Positions 11,893 through 23,609 of a stretch of 64,000 bases of DNA are shown here, one piece after another; within the stretch, counting starts at the first letter, position 1, and each line of letters opens with the position of its first letter. This stretch comes from Agrypnia vestita (lineage: Eukaryota; Arthropoda; Insecta; Trichoptera; Phryganeidae). The notes below the pieces were generated by a model. That model did not search any database. It was not told the DNA's origin and was given only the letters and a program-made list of their open reading frames with translations. The translations under genes were made by a program, and so were the position numbers. The stretch covers positions 62,001 through 126,000 of the forward strand of contig JADDOH010000284.1 of NCBI GenBank assembly GCA_016648135.1, read 5' to 3'.

Positions 11893-12410
11893 AATCTTCA
11901 AGTTTATGTTTATTGGGGTATTATGCCGTGTTGTTACGACCTTTCGGGCCGACGTTTCGGATCCCATTGCAGGCTCCATCATCAGGGCTGATGTGTTGGC
12001 TTGAATGTTGGTGTTGTGGTTAAGTATTGGCTTGCAATACCGTGCCGAAATCATGATGTGTTGTATTGTGTTTTGTGTATGATTCATCTGTTGTCTGATC
12101 ACTATCTCTGCGGAGTCTGCGACGAGAATGACTTTGAAGCGCCGGATACCAAGATGTTTTTAATTTGAGACTCATTCTCGTCGCAGACTCCGCAGAGATA
12201 GTGATCAGACAACAGATGAATCATACACATAACACAATACAACACATCATGACTTCTGCACGGTATTGCAAGCCGATACTTAACCACAACACCAACATTC
12301 AAGACAACACATCAGTCCTGATGATGGACCCTGCAATGGGATCCGAAACGTCGGCCCAAAAGGTCGTAATAACACGGCATAATACCCCAGTAAACACAAA
12401 CTTGAAGATT
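11893..12410. mobile_element. Large foldback element, two 239-bp arms
   Basis: Left arm 11893-12131 and right arm 12172-12410 are near-perfect reverse complements around a 40-nt loop. The outer 90 bp of each arm is the sequence of the 4272-4455 palindrome; the inner 150 bp (for example CTGCGGAGTCTGCGACGAG) is extra. The outer right flank TGAGTGGTCGTGAAAACC is shared with the 4.3 kb copy. ORFs on both strands here are palindrome artefacts. A transcript would form one long hairpin. Confidence 0.85.
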
Positions 12411-14354
12411 TTGAGTGGTCGTGAAAACCTAAGAACATTCTTATCGTAATGAACTTAAGAAATGAATTTCCTCCCATGTAAACGTTCGTGAAGATGTAGA
12501 TTTTATTAGTCTTGTGGCATTTCCTACCACAATACAAAAACCACCAATCTAGGCCACACACACACATACGTGGCAAGAATGCCGCGTAAGCAAATCGAGG
12601 CACAAACAGGGTACGCGAGATGTCTATACAGGTCATTGCACCGTCAGCAATTCCGACGATTCATTCAATCCACACACACAGCTAGACTTCAAGAAAGTTC
12701 GCCCAACATATATAAAGCAGCCAACGCCCTATACGGGCATATCATTATCTTTGTAATCGTACTTATGTATAACTTCTAACTTTTTTATCGAGAGAATAAA
12801 ATCATCAACCATTCTACGACTGATTTCCCGTCACGGGACGGGTGGTGACCCTAAAAGCTGCTTCTCCAAAGTACATCATACACCATCTTCAACCAAAAAC
12901 CCCCAAAGTCTAAATAATTAATTAAACTTTACATTACGGTTTCACCAAATATTCATAAGAGTGAAATTTGTGTTTTTTTTGTGTTTTTAATTCGCCTGTC
13001 CTGTAAAATATACTATAGTAAGCAAGAGATAACATTAACATACATGAAAATTTGCAGGTGGCGCAAGCGCAGTGTAATGTCACTAGTTTATGAACGGTCT
13101 GTATGTTTTAGAATGCTTTGAAATGATCTGAAAGTCAGTAGTATACGTGAATGTGTATCAGAATATTTGAGAAATCAAGTCATTACAGTCAGTGTTCTTT
13201 TAACAAGCAAGCGAAAATCAAAGATCTGTGCGAATAGATAGCGAATTGTAAATTCGTAAGAATGGCGAAAAAACGTGTTGCCAGAGAAGAGAGTAATTTT
13301 TCATAAAATAAAATGAATGCAAATTACAGAACAGTCATCCAACTAAAGTTTGTGTACAGTGAGTGATCCAAATAAAACATTTTTTTTTTTGGATCCCCAC
13401 CGCAACAAACACAAGGCAGTGAAAAAATAAGGTTTATAACAGGGTCAGGTGGATGGCGTTCTATCCGCTCGAGCTGTTGGGTGCGCTTCCTCCGGGGCGT
13501 GGGTACAAATGACGAGTCATTCTGGGTGACAAACTGGGCAAGCACCTAGAGCAGCGCCTTGCGTTATCATGATTAACCCCAGATTCTGCTGCTGGGTCTC
13601 CGGACCAGGCCCTCCGTGAGTTGCTGTCCTCTTGTCGCTACTGGAGTAACTTAATTAGTAATTTAATACAAATTCCTCTACCGGGTCCCCAGACTAGATC
13701 CTCTGTTAGTTACGTTTTGTAAGCCAGCTAGCGAAAGCCAAAGGCTGTGACTTAAGATCAGTTAAGATCTCTACACGATGTCTGTATTTGCACTGTATTC
13801 ACAACAGCGCAGAACATACCAGAGCATTTGTGTTCTGTAATATTTTAACATTTTTAGTCGTGATAAATTAATATTTTACCAGCAAAAGTGGCGCCATCTC
13901 CCAGTATAACTAGGCTGAATATAATGACAACCACCTTTCGTGTGTGGGTTTGTTAACTATGGCTGGCGCCATCTCTGAGCAAACTTTGAAACTAGTTCCT
14001 TATCTATCAATAAAAGGTAGATAGCCTTTTTAGCGCCATTTATTTAATTATTTGTAGAATATAAGAGTGACAGATTTTTAATTTATAAAAAAACAATATT
14101 CTTATTTTCCACGATTACTTATTTTTAAGAAAGATTTTATGAAAAATTATGGGAATATAAATATCATGTTTTACATACACGCATATGCATCATTTGAAGC
14201 TGGTGTAGGTAGTTAGGGCAGTGGAAAAAGCTATGTTGATTCAGACATAATGCACGCTCTATCCTAATCTCCATATCCTGTGCACGCACAATAGAGACTT
14301 TCATACTTGATTTCCCATTTAATTAGCTTCCATATTTTATCATAACTACCTATC
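12411..14354. other. Unassigned region with possible old retroelement leader
   Basis: The foldback flank ends near 12446. The 69-codon ORF at 12570-12779 is not recognisable. At 13430-13740 the sequence is GC-richer and resembles untranslated leader DNA, but I could not identify a family. At 13880-13965 GGCGCCATCTC occurs twice as a direct repeat about 75 bases apart. Confidence 0.35.
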
Positions 14355-14554
14355 CCGATTATAATAATTTCGTTGTCTGTCTATCCGTTCATCCTTCCAT
14401 CTATCTTCTGTTCCCATAACTTTTTATAGTTTTTTTTTTTTTTGTTTTTTTTTCAATTTATTTTTACGATTTTTTTAAATATATTAAATAAATACATATT
14501 CCTTAGGAACCGATATGTAAAAGTTTCGTGATCTTTGATGGATTACAGCTAGTA
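14355..14554 (+). repeat. CTAGT-ended dispersed repeat, copy 2
   Basis: Same order of blocks as at 10680: TTTCGTTGTCTGTC, T-rich middle, CATATTCCTTAGGAACCGA, then GATGGATTACAGCTAGT. An old copy. Confidence 0.6.
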
Positions 14555-15792
14555 TTTTTCATATACACAATTATTAATGAGAAAAGAATTTATCATTACG
14601 ATGACATGTCTACAACCACCGCGGTTCTCAACGGGTCAAAATTGCGGTTATATTTGCATAAATAATGCAGGAAATGAAAATGAATTAATTACCTGCTGCA
14701 GCATTTTTATTATGAACAGGTTTATTCTTCTTTTTACTGCCGTGGTTTCAATTAAATTGAGGTATATTGGTAAAGAAACGTGAATATTTCCTTCTTGTGA
14801 AATATTTTCAATCTTTCTCTCAATGAGAAAAGACAGTAGTGACACAGTATACCCAGAACAGTAGTTTGTCTCCGGTCTGTCGGCGAGTTATTAGCCTACT
14901 AATGCGTTGACGCTAGGATTGTTACTCGTAGCGTCTGAGATTCCTACGTATAAGGTACACACGGAAACCGAAAATTTCTATAATTAGTATACCTAGTTTC
15001 TGCACTTAAATTGCAAGAACGCTGATTAACATCAACGTAGACAACGTAAAGCACCACAAACATAAAAAAAGCATTTTTTTCAGGAAACGCATTTTTTTTC
15101 TAAAGCGGCGGCTGCGAGCGCGAATGGCACCGAAGGCACGGCCCTTACTGCCGCCGCTTTGTGCCACCATATTCTATGTCAATGTGTGCAACACAGTGGG
15201 TGCGTACACGGCACCGAGCACGCACGCACACATTCTAATGAGTAGCGGCCAGTTTGAATGAAGACGTATTACTCTTCTTAGTGTACTGTGGTAGTGATCA
15301 CGGAACTGCGGCTAATTACAGATGATAGCCTGTCATGACGTATTATGGCCCATGAAGATTCTTAACCAAAGTTTTAGCATTGCGTTGCTAACCTTCTTTT
15401 CCTTCGATATCTTGTTGATTGTTCCTTCCATCTTCCACTTTTATCGCCTATTTTTCCAATGTGACTACATATGACACGGTAGGTAAATGTCGTATTCGGA
15501 CCCCAATGTTTTTCCATTGTTTAAGGGATTACATACTTCAAAGATTGATAATGCAATCAAAATAACGTACTTACAGTAGTCGCATATGATGTGTAACATT
15601 TGTCTTCTCACAATTAAAAATGTCAATTGAGCTGCAACAGAAATAAACATCGAAATTTAAAAAAGCTAATACCTATATATTTATTAGTTAGTTAATACAA
15701 GTAAAGGAAATGTACGTACATATGCATTTGTATTAAGAAATGTATTTGGTCAATTATATTGAAACGAGGGTAAAAAAAGAATGACGCACTTC
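14555..15792. other. Unassigned sequence with one GC hairpin
   Basis: AAAGCGGCGGC (15102-15112) and its exact complement GCCGCCGCTTT (15150-15160) could pair around a 37-nt loop. No protein-like ORF is present. Confidence 0.4.
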
Positions 15793-16346
15793 TGTCAAAG
15801 TGACAGTTGTTTGAAGCTGGCTCAATACTACGGAAGAATCTGGAATCACCTCCGACTTTCGAGTGACGTCTACAACTTTCCAGAAAAATCTGGAAAGTAC
15901 GAGTACTTACAAGTAAACACAGGAAGCGTCTGGATAACAGCATTAGCCATATAAATACGACATGCGGGAGTAACCGGGGAGTTGTTTTCCGAACGCGGTT
16001 GACAGGCGATAACAGAAGCAAAGGTAACCGCGGGCGGCGGTCAGTCCGGCCAAGCGAGCGAAAATTCGACAGCGATTCTAGAAAGTTCTTACGTAGCGAG
16101 ATAAACCGAAGCGAATAGTAATAAATGCAGAAATTGATGGAATATTCTAGTGAACTGTGAATAAAGTGTTAAAGCGAAAAAAATAAATGATAAATTTGTG
16201 AAACAGTTAAATTTAAGGAATTGTGTTACATTTAATAGCGATAAGTGACCTTGTACGTTAGTTTAATTAATTAATCGGTATTTAATAAATCCTGAATTAA
16301 ATCCCAGCATTTTCATTAATTCCTCCTGCAGCCACGACACGTGACA
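15793..16346 (+). repeat. LTR-like unit with heat-shock-element motifs and TATA box
   Basis: In order: GAA-TC-GAA at 15833-15845 (one mismatch in three pentamers), TTC-GAA-aTC-GAA at 15878-15895 (one mismatch in four), TATAAATA at 15950-15957, a perfect TTC-GAA-TTC at 16076-16088, AATAAA near 16160, and CCTCCTGCAGCC followed by GTGACA at 16346. Upstream HSEs plus TATA is the layout of a heat-inducible RNA polymerase II promoter. The 3' end matches the other LTR-like units, so a solo LTR is the preferred reading. A captured hsp70-type promoter is the alternative, but no chaperone ORF follows. The left boundary is a guess. Confidence 0.45.
15833..15957 (+). promoter_or_regulatory. Putative HSE-TATA promoter
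   Basis: Two HSE-like blocks lie about 55-115 bases upstream of TATAAATA (15950-15957). HSF trimers bind alternating GAA/TTC pentamers. Both blocks have one imperfect unit (ATC for TTC), so affinity is uncertain. Confidence 0.45.
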
Positions 16347-16490
16347 ATATGTTTTTATTTATGTTCATAGATGGCGGTAGTTTGCCACTATACATATTGT
16401 ATGCAAACTTTGAATAAATATTTAAAAATAGTCACATTAATTACATAAAATTTGAGAATGAAAATCATTAAGGTTAATTATTGTTTACAA

Positions 16491-17027
16491 TAAGGCGATC
16501 GTCTAGCAGAATGAGCAAATTTCACCATTTTTTCTCATATCTTCTCTTGCGTTTTTATCACATTTTTGTAGGGACATATCTCATTTTAAAATTTATTCAT
16601 CAGGTTACTCATATTTTAAATACGAATATCTTATTAAAATGTCATAAACTAAATTATATAATTGATTAATAAATTGCACGTAAAATTACTAACAGATTTT
16701 TCTATAATTGTAAAAAATTTAAGATAATCGTTTACTTTGTAATATTATTGAATAAAAAAGACATCTTAACACGCCATTCAGTCATAAAAGGCCCACAAAG
16801 TCGAGCAATTTTCTTCATTTTTAAAACATCGAAGGTTTGGTAATTTATTAATCAATTACATAATTTAGTTTGTGACATTTTAATAAGATATTCATATTTA
16901 AAATATACGTAACCTGATGAAAAAGTTTTAAAATGCGATGTTTCGCTACAAAATTTTAATAAAAAACGCAAGAGAAGATATGAGAAAAAATGGTGAAATT
17001 TGCTCATTCTACTAGACATCGCCTTAA
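16491..17027. mobile_element. Foldback element with about 186-bp arms
   Basis: Left arm 16491-16676 pairs with 16842-17027 with scattered mismatches; for example GCTCATTCTACTAGAC on the right is the complement of GTCTAGCAGAATGAGC on the left. The 165-bp centre is unrelated. CTGATGA occurs on the right arm near 16916. No ORF of interest. Confidence 0.75.
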
Positions 17028-18042
17028 GGTAAAGAGAATTAAGTATTTATTGGATAGTTTCGAAAATATAAGCCAAAATATTTCTGAGTTACAGCATTCA
17101 CACCAGACAAGAAATATATATACAAAATCAGAAGCGTTCAATGTTGGAAGTGTGTGTCTTTGCCGTGATGGCACTTGCTGGACATTCGTTTGTTTATAAA
17201 CGATAATTTTTTCCATCGCGCGCGCTTATTGGTCAAATGAATTGCGCGCGCTTCCCCGGCGTCTTATTTCCTGTTACGCATTTCCGTCCTTTTCGCGAAA
17301 TCGCTGCCACAGATTGCAGGAAAGCGAGATGAAAGAAATGACACATCAATAAATGTAGATAGCAATAAAACAATGAGCAACCTTTAAGCGGCATTGTTAC
17401 TATTTGCTCAATCAAATGAGTGATGCTCTAAGACACTACGAACGGAGCGTACAAATGAAGAATCTACGAATAAGATTTCGATTGTTTTTGATGAAATAAG
17501 ATTTGGTAAAAAGAAACTCAGGCTCACCCTCCTTTCCTGAATTTTTTAAAATTCAATTTTTAACGCTGAGTATGCTATGATGAGAGTGAATTTATCAATA
17601 GGATTATATATTTGAATGGTGGAGATAATCATAATATGTTTTCAGATATTTCAGACGGCTAACAGCGAGGATTAAAATAAATCAAGACAATGTTTTAGCA
17701 TAAAAAAAAGAAGAACCAACAAGCGAACACTCTATTCTTTCGTTGAAATACACATATTACACACTATAACTAGTTATATTATAGGAAATTATAACTATAT
17801 TATAGGAAATTACTTAGATGCACCGCACCCTTAATGTCTGTTTGCTTGTTTGGAATTCATTCGATATATGTCACTATGTGTCAAGCTACTCCAAAACACC
17901 GGGATAAATAAATGTATAATATCACAATAAAGAAATAATACTGCAGCTTAAATCGAATAGTATATTTATCCAGAATTGTATGTTTTACTTATTTTCAAAG
18001 CTAAAATGCTGTATTTTATAATTAAAAAAATAAATAAATAAA
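17028..18042. other. Unassigned sequence
   Basis: ORFs near 17004-17415 occur on both strands without recognisable products. GCGCGCGC runs at 17218-17250 are local features. Nothing else. Confidence 0.35.
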
Positions 18043-18355
18043 CTAACCCATAAAAAACAAGTTTTAATTAGACTCCCTTTCTCATTTCCTAGTCAAAACA
18101 GGCTTAGCGCTTACCCTACGCGTTGAGCTCGAGTCGGGCGACGCTACGAAAGGGAGCAATAACAAATTTCTAAAAATCCAAATTTATGCTATATTTTTTT
18201 TTAACAAAAATTTTAAAGATCATTTTGATTATTGCCACGAGTCTGCCTGCAAAGTTTCAGCTCGATTCGATCACGATAAAAGGGTTATAAATTGATCCAA
18301 AGTTTTTCGTCAGACAAGCAAGCAGACGCTACGAGTTAAAAGAAAGGGAGTAATA
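18043..18355 (+). mobile_element. ACTCCCTTT-family repeat, short complete copy
   Basis: Starts TAACCCATAAAAAACAAG then GACTCCCTTTC; ends CGCTACGAGTT then AAAGAAAGGGAGTAATA. ACTCCCTTTC and its complement therefore form short inverted ends. The middle has the conserved GCCACGAGTCTGCC and GATCACGATAAAAGGG blocks. About 313 bp, no ORF. Confidence 0.75.
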
Positions 18356-19045
18356 GCAATCAACTTTGATTATATTCAAATTCTAACTACAAAATTAACA
18401 ATTTGAATGTCTTATAACAATGTTCAACACCCAAATGAGTTGTTTGATAAATAATAAATTTTCTTTTTTTAAACTTTTATTCTGATTACGTCTTCAAAGA
18501 AAAGTAATTCAATCAGGTATTCCTTGGGGTAGCAGCATTATTTGCGGCCAAGAAAAAATATATTTAAAAAAATAGGAAAATACTTACTATCGCACAGATT
18601 TGCTGTAAGGGAGTCATGGACCAGAGAGGGCAAACTTATGACCTATGAATTTTCCATCGGCACCCTCTTTTAGGCGTCTACTTCAACCATTCGACTTTTT
18701 TTCAATTTTATATTTTCCCATATATAAGGGTCTGAACCATATGACATGACGTACAGCAGCTGTTCTCAGCAAAATGTAATTCTTCTTCGCCAGAACCAGT
18801 CAATCTGTGGCCGTGAAATGTATGCTTGTTGTAATTTTTTTTTTAAATTAAGATCAATTATAGAAGTCTCACAGTGACGAATCTACTTGTATAAGATACG
18901 TGTATGGAAGCTTTTTTTTTTTTATATGATGGCCCAGGGCTTATGAGCTGGCTCACTTTTATCTCATCTATTCATTTTTAGGAATCCCATGCTCCCTTAA
19001 ATACACAACCACTCACTTATTGTAATCTTTAATCTTTTAGCACTT
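18356..19045. other. Unassigned sequence with an old AGTG-family relic
   Basis: At about 18849-18980 the words AGAAGTCTCACAGTGACGAA and GGGCTTATGAGCTGGCT mark a diverged AGTG-family copy. The rest is unassigned. Confidence 0.4.
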
Positions 19046-19435
19046 AACTTTTCATTTTATTGACATATTTCACATGACACAACCTCAGTTTAAGAGAGAA
19101 ATTATATCGCTCCTGACCGAAAATAGTTTGAGCGTGTAAGACGGACTCTTCGGAAATCAACCTAAACAAAAATTTTATAGCCACAAAGCGCGGGTACACA
19201 TTTTCTGACTTAGTTGACCTGGGAGCCTACATGCCTGTTATGTCGTGCGGAGAATGTGAACTTCGTTCATCTTGTAATCACTTACTGTAGTATACTTATA
19301 TTGTATAATGTATTAATGTTTTATTTTAATGCATCATCGTAAATTGTAACCGTACTAATCACCTTGTCCTAAATGGCTATCCATTAGGGTCATACTGACC
19401 TATCAATAGTCTTTAAATTAAAAAAAAAAAAAATT
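19046..19435 (+). repeat. Probable retroposon 3' end with A tail
   Basis: A non-coding stretch ends in AATAGTCTTTAAATT and a run of A at about 19419-19432, as LINE or processed-transcript 3' ends do. Family not identified. Confidence 0.3.
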
Positions 19436-20930
19436 TAAAAAAATTTGAAACCCAATATATTTGATATACTTAAATTTATCAAAATCACAGCTGTTCAGAT
19501 TTAATTTTAAAATATGACAAGAGCGTAACATAAATTTGCACCATATGCTTTCTGAAACATCTTTTTTTATACGATAAATTTTTGTTTATTTTTGTGTCTG
19601 TCAGATTTCTTAACTTTTTCCTTGCTTGGATGTATCCACGTTAAAAATCATAGAAACTTTTAGTTCTCTGGAGACATTTTTTGTAAGAAGCTCGGAAATA
19701 CAGCGCAGTTCCTCGCAATCACAAATGAAAAACATTTTATATTATCCTTAAGGAATTCGACGTAATTTCCTACAAAACTCGGTACGTACATCGTGTCAGG
19801 ATGTTTGTGTCTGCAGCCCTTGAGGGTTGAAATGTCAGCGGCGTAATACTAGAACTGGGATTCGGTAGAGAGCCAGACAAGAAAAGGAAACTTTTGGAAT
19901 GGATTTTTTTAACATCAAAAAAAGTGCCGAATGGAGGAATACAGAAATGTACGATTAAGGAGGTGAGAAATGACGCACAGCCGATGGAAAAACCGGGTTG
20001 TAAAAATGTTTATTGAATAAAAATGATGCATTTTTTAAAATAATAAAAAATATGAATTTGTATTAAACATATTTATAAATCTACAAGTTTAAGGTACCAT
20101 AACAGCTCTGTATTATTTTAGTACGCCCTATGCTTTAGATTTATTGACGTGCGTATATACTGTGATCGCGCTTAGTACTGTTGCTGTCGGAACAAAATAT
20201 TTTATCCATACTACTCAAACATCACTTTTATAATAACACAAATTTAAAGTCACCGACATCTCCGATTAAATAATGTTCAATAAAATCAACTTCTTTTTAA
20301 TGATTATTGTATTGTCATCCGAAATACGTCACTCCGCCAAATTTCAGAGTGATTATTAGTCAGGGGCTCAAATATTGATTTAAAGATTTGTGGCTGACAG
20401 AAAAGTGAAGTAAATAAAAACTTACCAGTATGTAAAATTGTGCGGTAATCCTGTGTTCAATTGTAATTTTATTATATACCAATATTTGTGAATGGCGTTT
20501 CCCCTTATGAGGGCATTATCAATCTAACTTGTTTACATTCAACAAATTATATTCCCAGCCGTTTTCTGCAAGAAAACTTCCCGTATCTTGTAGAGTAAAT
20601 TGCTTATTTCTAATTACTGAGAAAGCAATTAGGAACTACCGCATTTTAAATGATTATCATTATTTATTTATTTATTAATGAAACACGACCTAAATTGGGC
20701 TTTAACATAATATAAAACACAAAAAAGCATAGCTTTCTAAGTAAATAGAGATAATCTTATAAAAATTAAAATAATATTAACAATACAAAAACAATTACAA
20801 ATAAAAGAATACATAGGAAGAAAATGATTAATAAATGAAAATAATTTCAAACAGAAAAATACTTCAAATAATAAACCGAGTATGTAATTGTAAATAGAGT
20901 GCAAAAAATTATATATGTATTTATAAGATT
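19436..20930. other. Unassigned AT-rich sequence
   Basis: No long ORF and no recognised RNA. A TTTATTTATTTATT run at about 20660-20680 may be an old LINE tail on the minus strand. Confidence 0.35.
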
Positions 20931-21240
20931 ACGCAACATATTGACAATTGAACCACTAAGAACACTATATAATGCTTTTGTACACTCCGTATTACAATAT
21001 GGAATAATAGGTTGGGGGGGTTCTTCAAGAGTAATTTACAGACAGGTAATTTAAAATAACTGAAAAATGAATTATCAAAGTGATATTAAAAACCTAGAAC
21101 CTTCTCCAAAGATTTACTTTTCAAAGAAATTAATATTCCAACATAAGACAGATTTTTCAAAAACACTATAATATTATTAATACGTAAAGAATCATTATGT
21201 TGATTGATAATATTATATTATTATAAAATCGAACGCATCA
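20931..21240 (+). pseudogene. LINE reverse transcriptase C-terminal fragment (Jockey/CR1 type)
   Basis: Read from 20950 the frame gives LRTLYNAFVHSVLQYGIIGW, the thumb-region motif found after the catalytic core of Jockey- and CR1-type reverse transcriptases (LYxAxxxSxLxYGIxxWG). Frameshifts follow within 100 bases. It is truncated at 5' and has no live ORF. Confidence 0.6.
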
Positions 21241-21289
21241 TACAAAAATTAAATAAGTAAGACTAAAAAAACAAGCGTTTTTAAAATTT

Positions 21290-21400
21290 ATTGAAATAAA
21301 CTTTGTTTACACCGCCTTTTTAATTGAAAAAAATTCAACATGTTTTAAAGCCAAAGGCTTCTTCATCAGAAAATGATTATGTGTTTGAAGACGTGTTTTT
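21290..21400 (-). repeat. Penelope-style 3'-end repeat with CTGATGA hairpin
   Basis: On the minus strand: CTGATGA, AG, then AAGCC-TTT-GGCTT, then TAAAACATGTTGA, then a T run and TCAATT, then AAACAAAG. The same order is seen in the 85-bp insertion at 42673-42757. The GAAA after the hairpin has become AAAA here. Confidence 0.6.
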
Positions 21401-21590
21401 TATAATTTATAATATGTTTTACTTTACTTTGTAATACACACAAAAAATATTAAATAACTACTATTGTTTCGAAACGAGCAGTCTCTCTCATCATGAGGGG
21501 GATTGCTCCCCTCGAAACTATAGTAGTAATATAATAAATCATGCTTTGTATGTGTATTATAAAGTAAAGTAAAACATAATTTAATTTATA
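21401..21590. repeat. Foldback, about 80-bp arms
   Basis: Left TATAATTTATAATATG...CTATTGTTTCGA pairs with right TCGAAACTATAG...AATTTATA. The centre contains CTCTCTCATCATGAGGGGG. It abuts the Penelope-style repeat at its left. Confidence 0.65.
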
Positions 21591-22135
21591 ATGTTGCACC
21601 ACGAAGTATCCGCCAAAAAGTGTTTTTATTTTCAAATATGTCATTATGGATTTCTACAAACCTACCTATGAATCAATAAATAAATATTGACAATGTTAAA
21701 AAAGCATTCAATTCTTAACATGTTCTATTAAATTTGAAACACCCTGTTTTACATCATGTGAAATTGGCAGACGTAGTCGGGAGTGGGAAATGTATTTTCA
21801 GACGGGACTTAGGCCAGATGTTATCTTTTTAGAAAAACGTGAAAAAAAAACTCCTTCCTCTCCGTAATTTCCACCTGTTTTATCGCAGCCTCATCAAAGA
21901 TTTTCTTTTTCCCCGCGGCCGCACGGTGGGGGTTAAATAAATAGACTTTGGCCGCTCTTGGCTTTCTGGAATTGTTGTATTTTTACAACGAGATGTGTTA
22001 TGAACACAGGTTCCAGCAGCACGCGCCGCCTTCTTTTTTGATTTGTATTTTTCTTGCAGCCAAAGAGAAAACTTTTTTTAGTTGGAGAGACCCTTGAATT
22101 TCTGAGGTGTGTTAGAAAGAAACTGCATTTCAAGA

Positions 22136-22159
22136 TATATATATATATATATATATATT
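22136..22159. repeat. (TA)n microsatellite
   Basis: About twelve TA units. It lies at the 5' side of the Penelope fragment. A similar run is at 32301-32324. Confidence 0.9.
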
Positions 22160-22650
22160 GAACCTGTTAAAGATTTAAGGCTGTTATTACGGTCGTTAGA
22201 CATATTTAACTGTAAATGGATACGAATACAAACCAAACGCAATATCGCTACACGTTTGAAGGAACATATTGGAGCAATTAAAAACAACAACTCCAATATA
22301 TCGGCAATCTGAGAACATGCCGCAAGGGAATTTCTAACTTCATCAGATTTGACAAGACAAAAATCTTATCAATAGAACCGCACCTTATATCCAGATTAGT
22401 GAAGGAGTCTATTGAAATATACAAACATTCACAAACATCCCAATTTCAATAGACAAGTTACAATTTGGCATCCTGTTCTTACGACTTTGATTCAACCTTT
22501 GAGAGACGTCGTAGAAAAGTCCGGCAACGTACATATTGCACTGGTGACCTCTGTCGTAGAAGTGAACACTCCACATCAAAGTGCATGTAATTTACCACCC
22601 GGAAGCATTAATCGTTCCGCCCTATACCTCCGCGAGTACAAGTCGTCCTT

Positions 22651-22700
22651 CTGATGACGTTGAATACGACTTCAACGAAACTTCGAGAATCTTTTCTCGG
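22651..22700 (+). ncRNA. Hammerhead-like motif downstream of the GIY-YIG fragment (candidate)
   Basis: CTGATGA (22651-22657), C, then GTTGAA...TTCAAC as a 6-bp stem, then GAAA (22677-22680), followed by a second hairpin CGAGAA-TCTT-TTCTCG. This is the order of a hammerhead core (CUGANGA, stem II, GAAA, stem III), but one extra base separates CTGATGA from the stem. No NUH cleavage site or stem I has been demonstrated. Confidence 0.25.
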
Positions 22701-22834
22701 AAAACATACGGTTCGTATAAAATATCCGTAACCATTTACAGTTAAATATTGGACCTTTTCTGTTTAACACCACATACTAATTTTATTTTTACTCATTCAC
22801 AGTGAGTAGGTACTAAAAATAAACATTATAATGT

Positions 22835-23275
22835 TGTCAAGGGATCGTGGCTCTGGAAGGCGAATGAAACACTTGAAATGAACCGGAACGACATTCTTCA
22901 ATTTGCACTAATTGTCACAAGATTATTTTACCTAGGCACTTCATCGATTCGTTGCACTAATGTCTATCGCAAGGTCGTCTCGTACGGATTTTCATTAGTT
23001 TACACTACTTTGCACGTACTCTTTCGCATGTCTCTGTCCGCTTGTTTCTATGATCGTGTGATGCTTGTCAAACAACTCTGCTACTTAGTACGCAGTGGCC
23101 CGGTCAATCGCCTTTTATAGTCAATGTCGCTTCACGATGCTTCTAGAATCCAGTGGACCATCCCAGACCCTACTAGCATTTTCTACTTTAGTGTAAAAGG
23201 TGAAGGGTGCAGTAAAATCCTCGATTACCAGCAATTATTTATTCTATGTGTCGTGACTCGTATATACTCGTGACA
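22835..23275 (-). repeat. LTR-like unit, minus strand
   Basis: Plus-strand ends are TGTCAAGG and CTCGTGACA (TG...CA). Read on the minus strand it has TTCTAGAA (plus 23141-23148), an HSE-like inverted pair, just upstream of CTATAAAAG (23112-23120). It ends with CGCCTTCCAGAGCCACGAT, related to the CCTCC-CAGCC ends of its relatives. No target duplication was evident, and no gag-pol. The ORFs inside are incidental. Confidence 0.4.
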
Positions 23276-23609
23276 ATATTTATGAAGTAAAGCTTCTTTA
23301 CGAATGCTTACAGTGAGTTTAAATAATGTTTCCACACCTAAGACGTTGGTTTTCCGATTGATATTTAAAAAAAGGCAATTTTTAAGTCACGACATCTATT
23401 TTGTTTGATAATGGTGATTTGAAAACTGCGATTGCTATGGGCGTTTTTATTGTATTTTTTATTTTATATTTGCTAACAACAACATTTTTCTTGTATCGTG
23501 ATCACATTCATAATGTGTTTAAATGATGATTGAATAATGCGTCAATCTACTTCATTTGCATGAGCGTATTCTGTATTTTCATGCTGGTACGAAAAGACAT
23601 CAATACCGT
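23276..23609. other. Unassigned sequence
   Basis: Nothing recognised. Confidence 0.3.

Larger units (their letters stand above)
22130..22720 (+). pseudogene. Penelope-like element, degenerate GIY-YIG endonuclease fragment
   Basis: Frame starting about 22214: WIRIQTKRNIATRLKEHI, which matches the YIGQTKR...RxxEH segment of the Penelope GIY-YIG domain with the YIG degraded. After a stop and a frameshift, EPHLISRLVKESIEIYKHS (about 22377-22433) retains the KE-EIYK motif containing the domain's conserved glutamate. A further ORF piece runs to about 22654. Stops and frame changes show that it is dead. Penelope-like elements pair a telomerase-related reverse transcriptase with this endonuclease; the reverse transcriptase portion is absent. 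Confidence 0.65.

Noticed and set aside
12570..12779. A small secreted or membrane protein gene (69 codons)
   Set aside because: The C-terminus is hydrophobic, but there is no family resemblance or context and it follows directly on repeat DNA.
15833..16346. A host hsp70 gene starting here
   Set aside because: The HSE-TATA layout fits, but no chaperone ORF follows and the 3' end matches LTR-like units elsewhere in the window.
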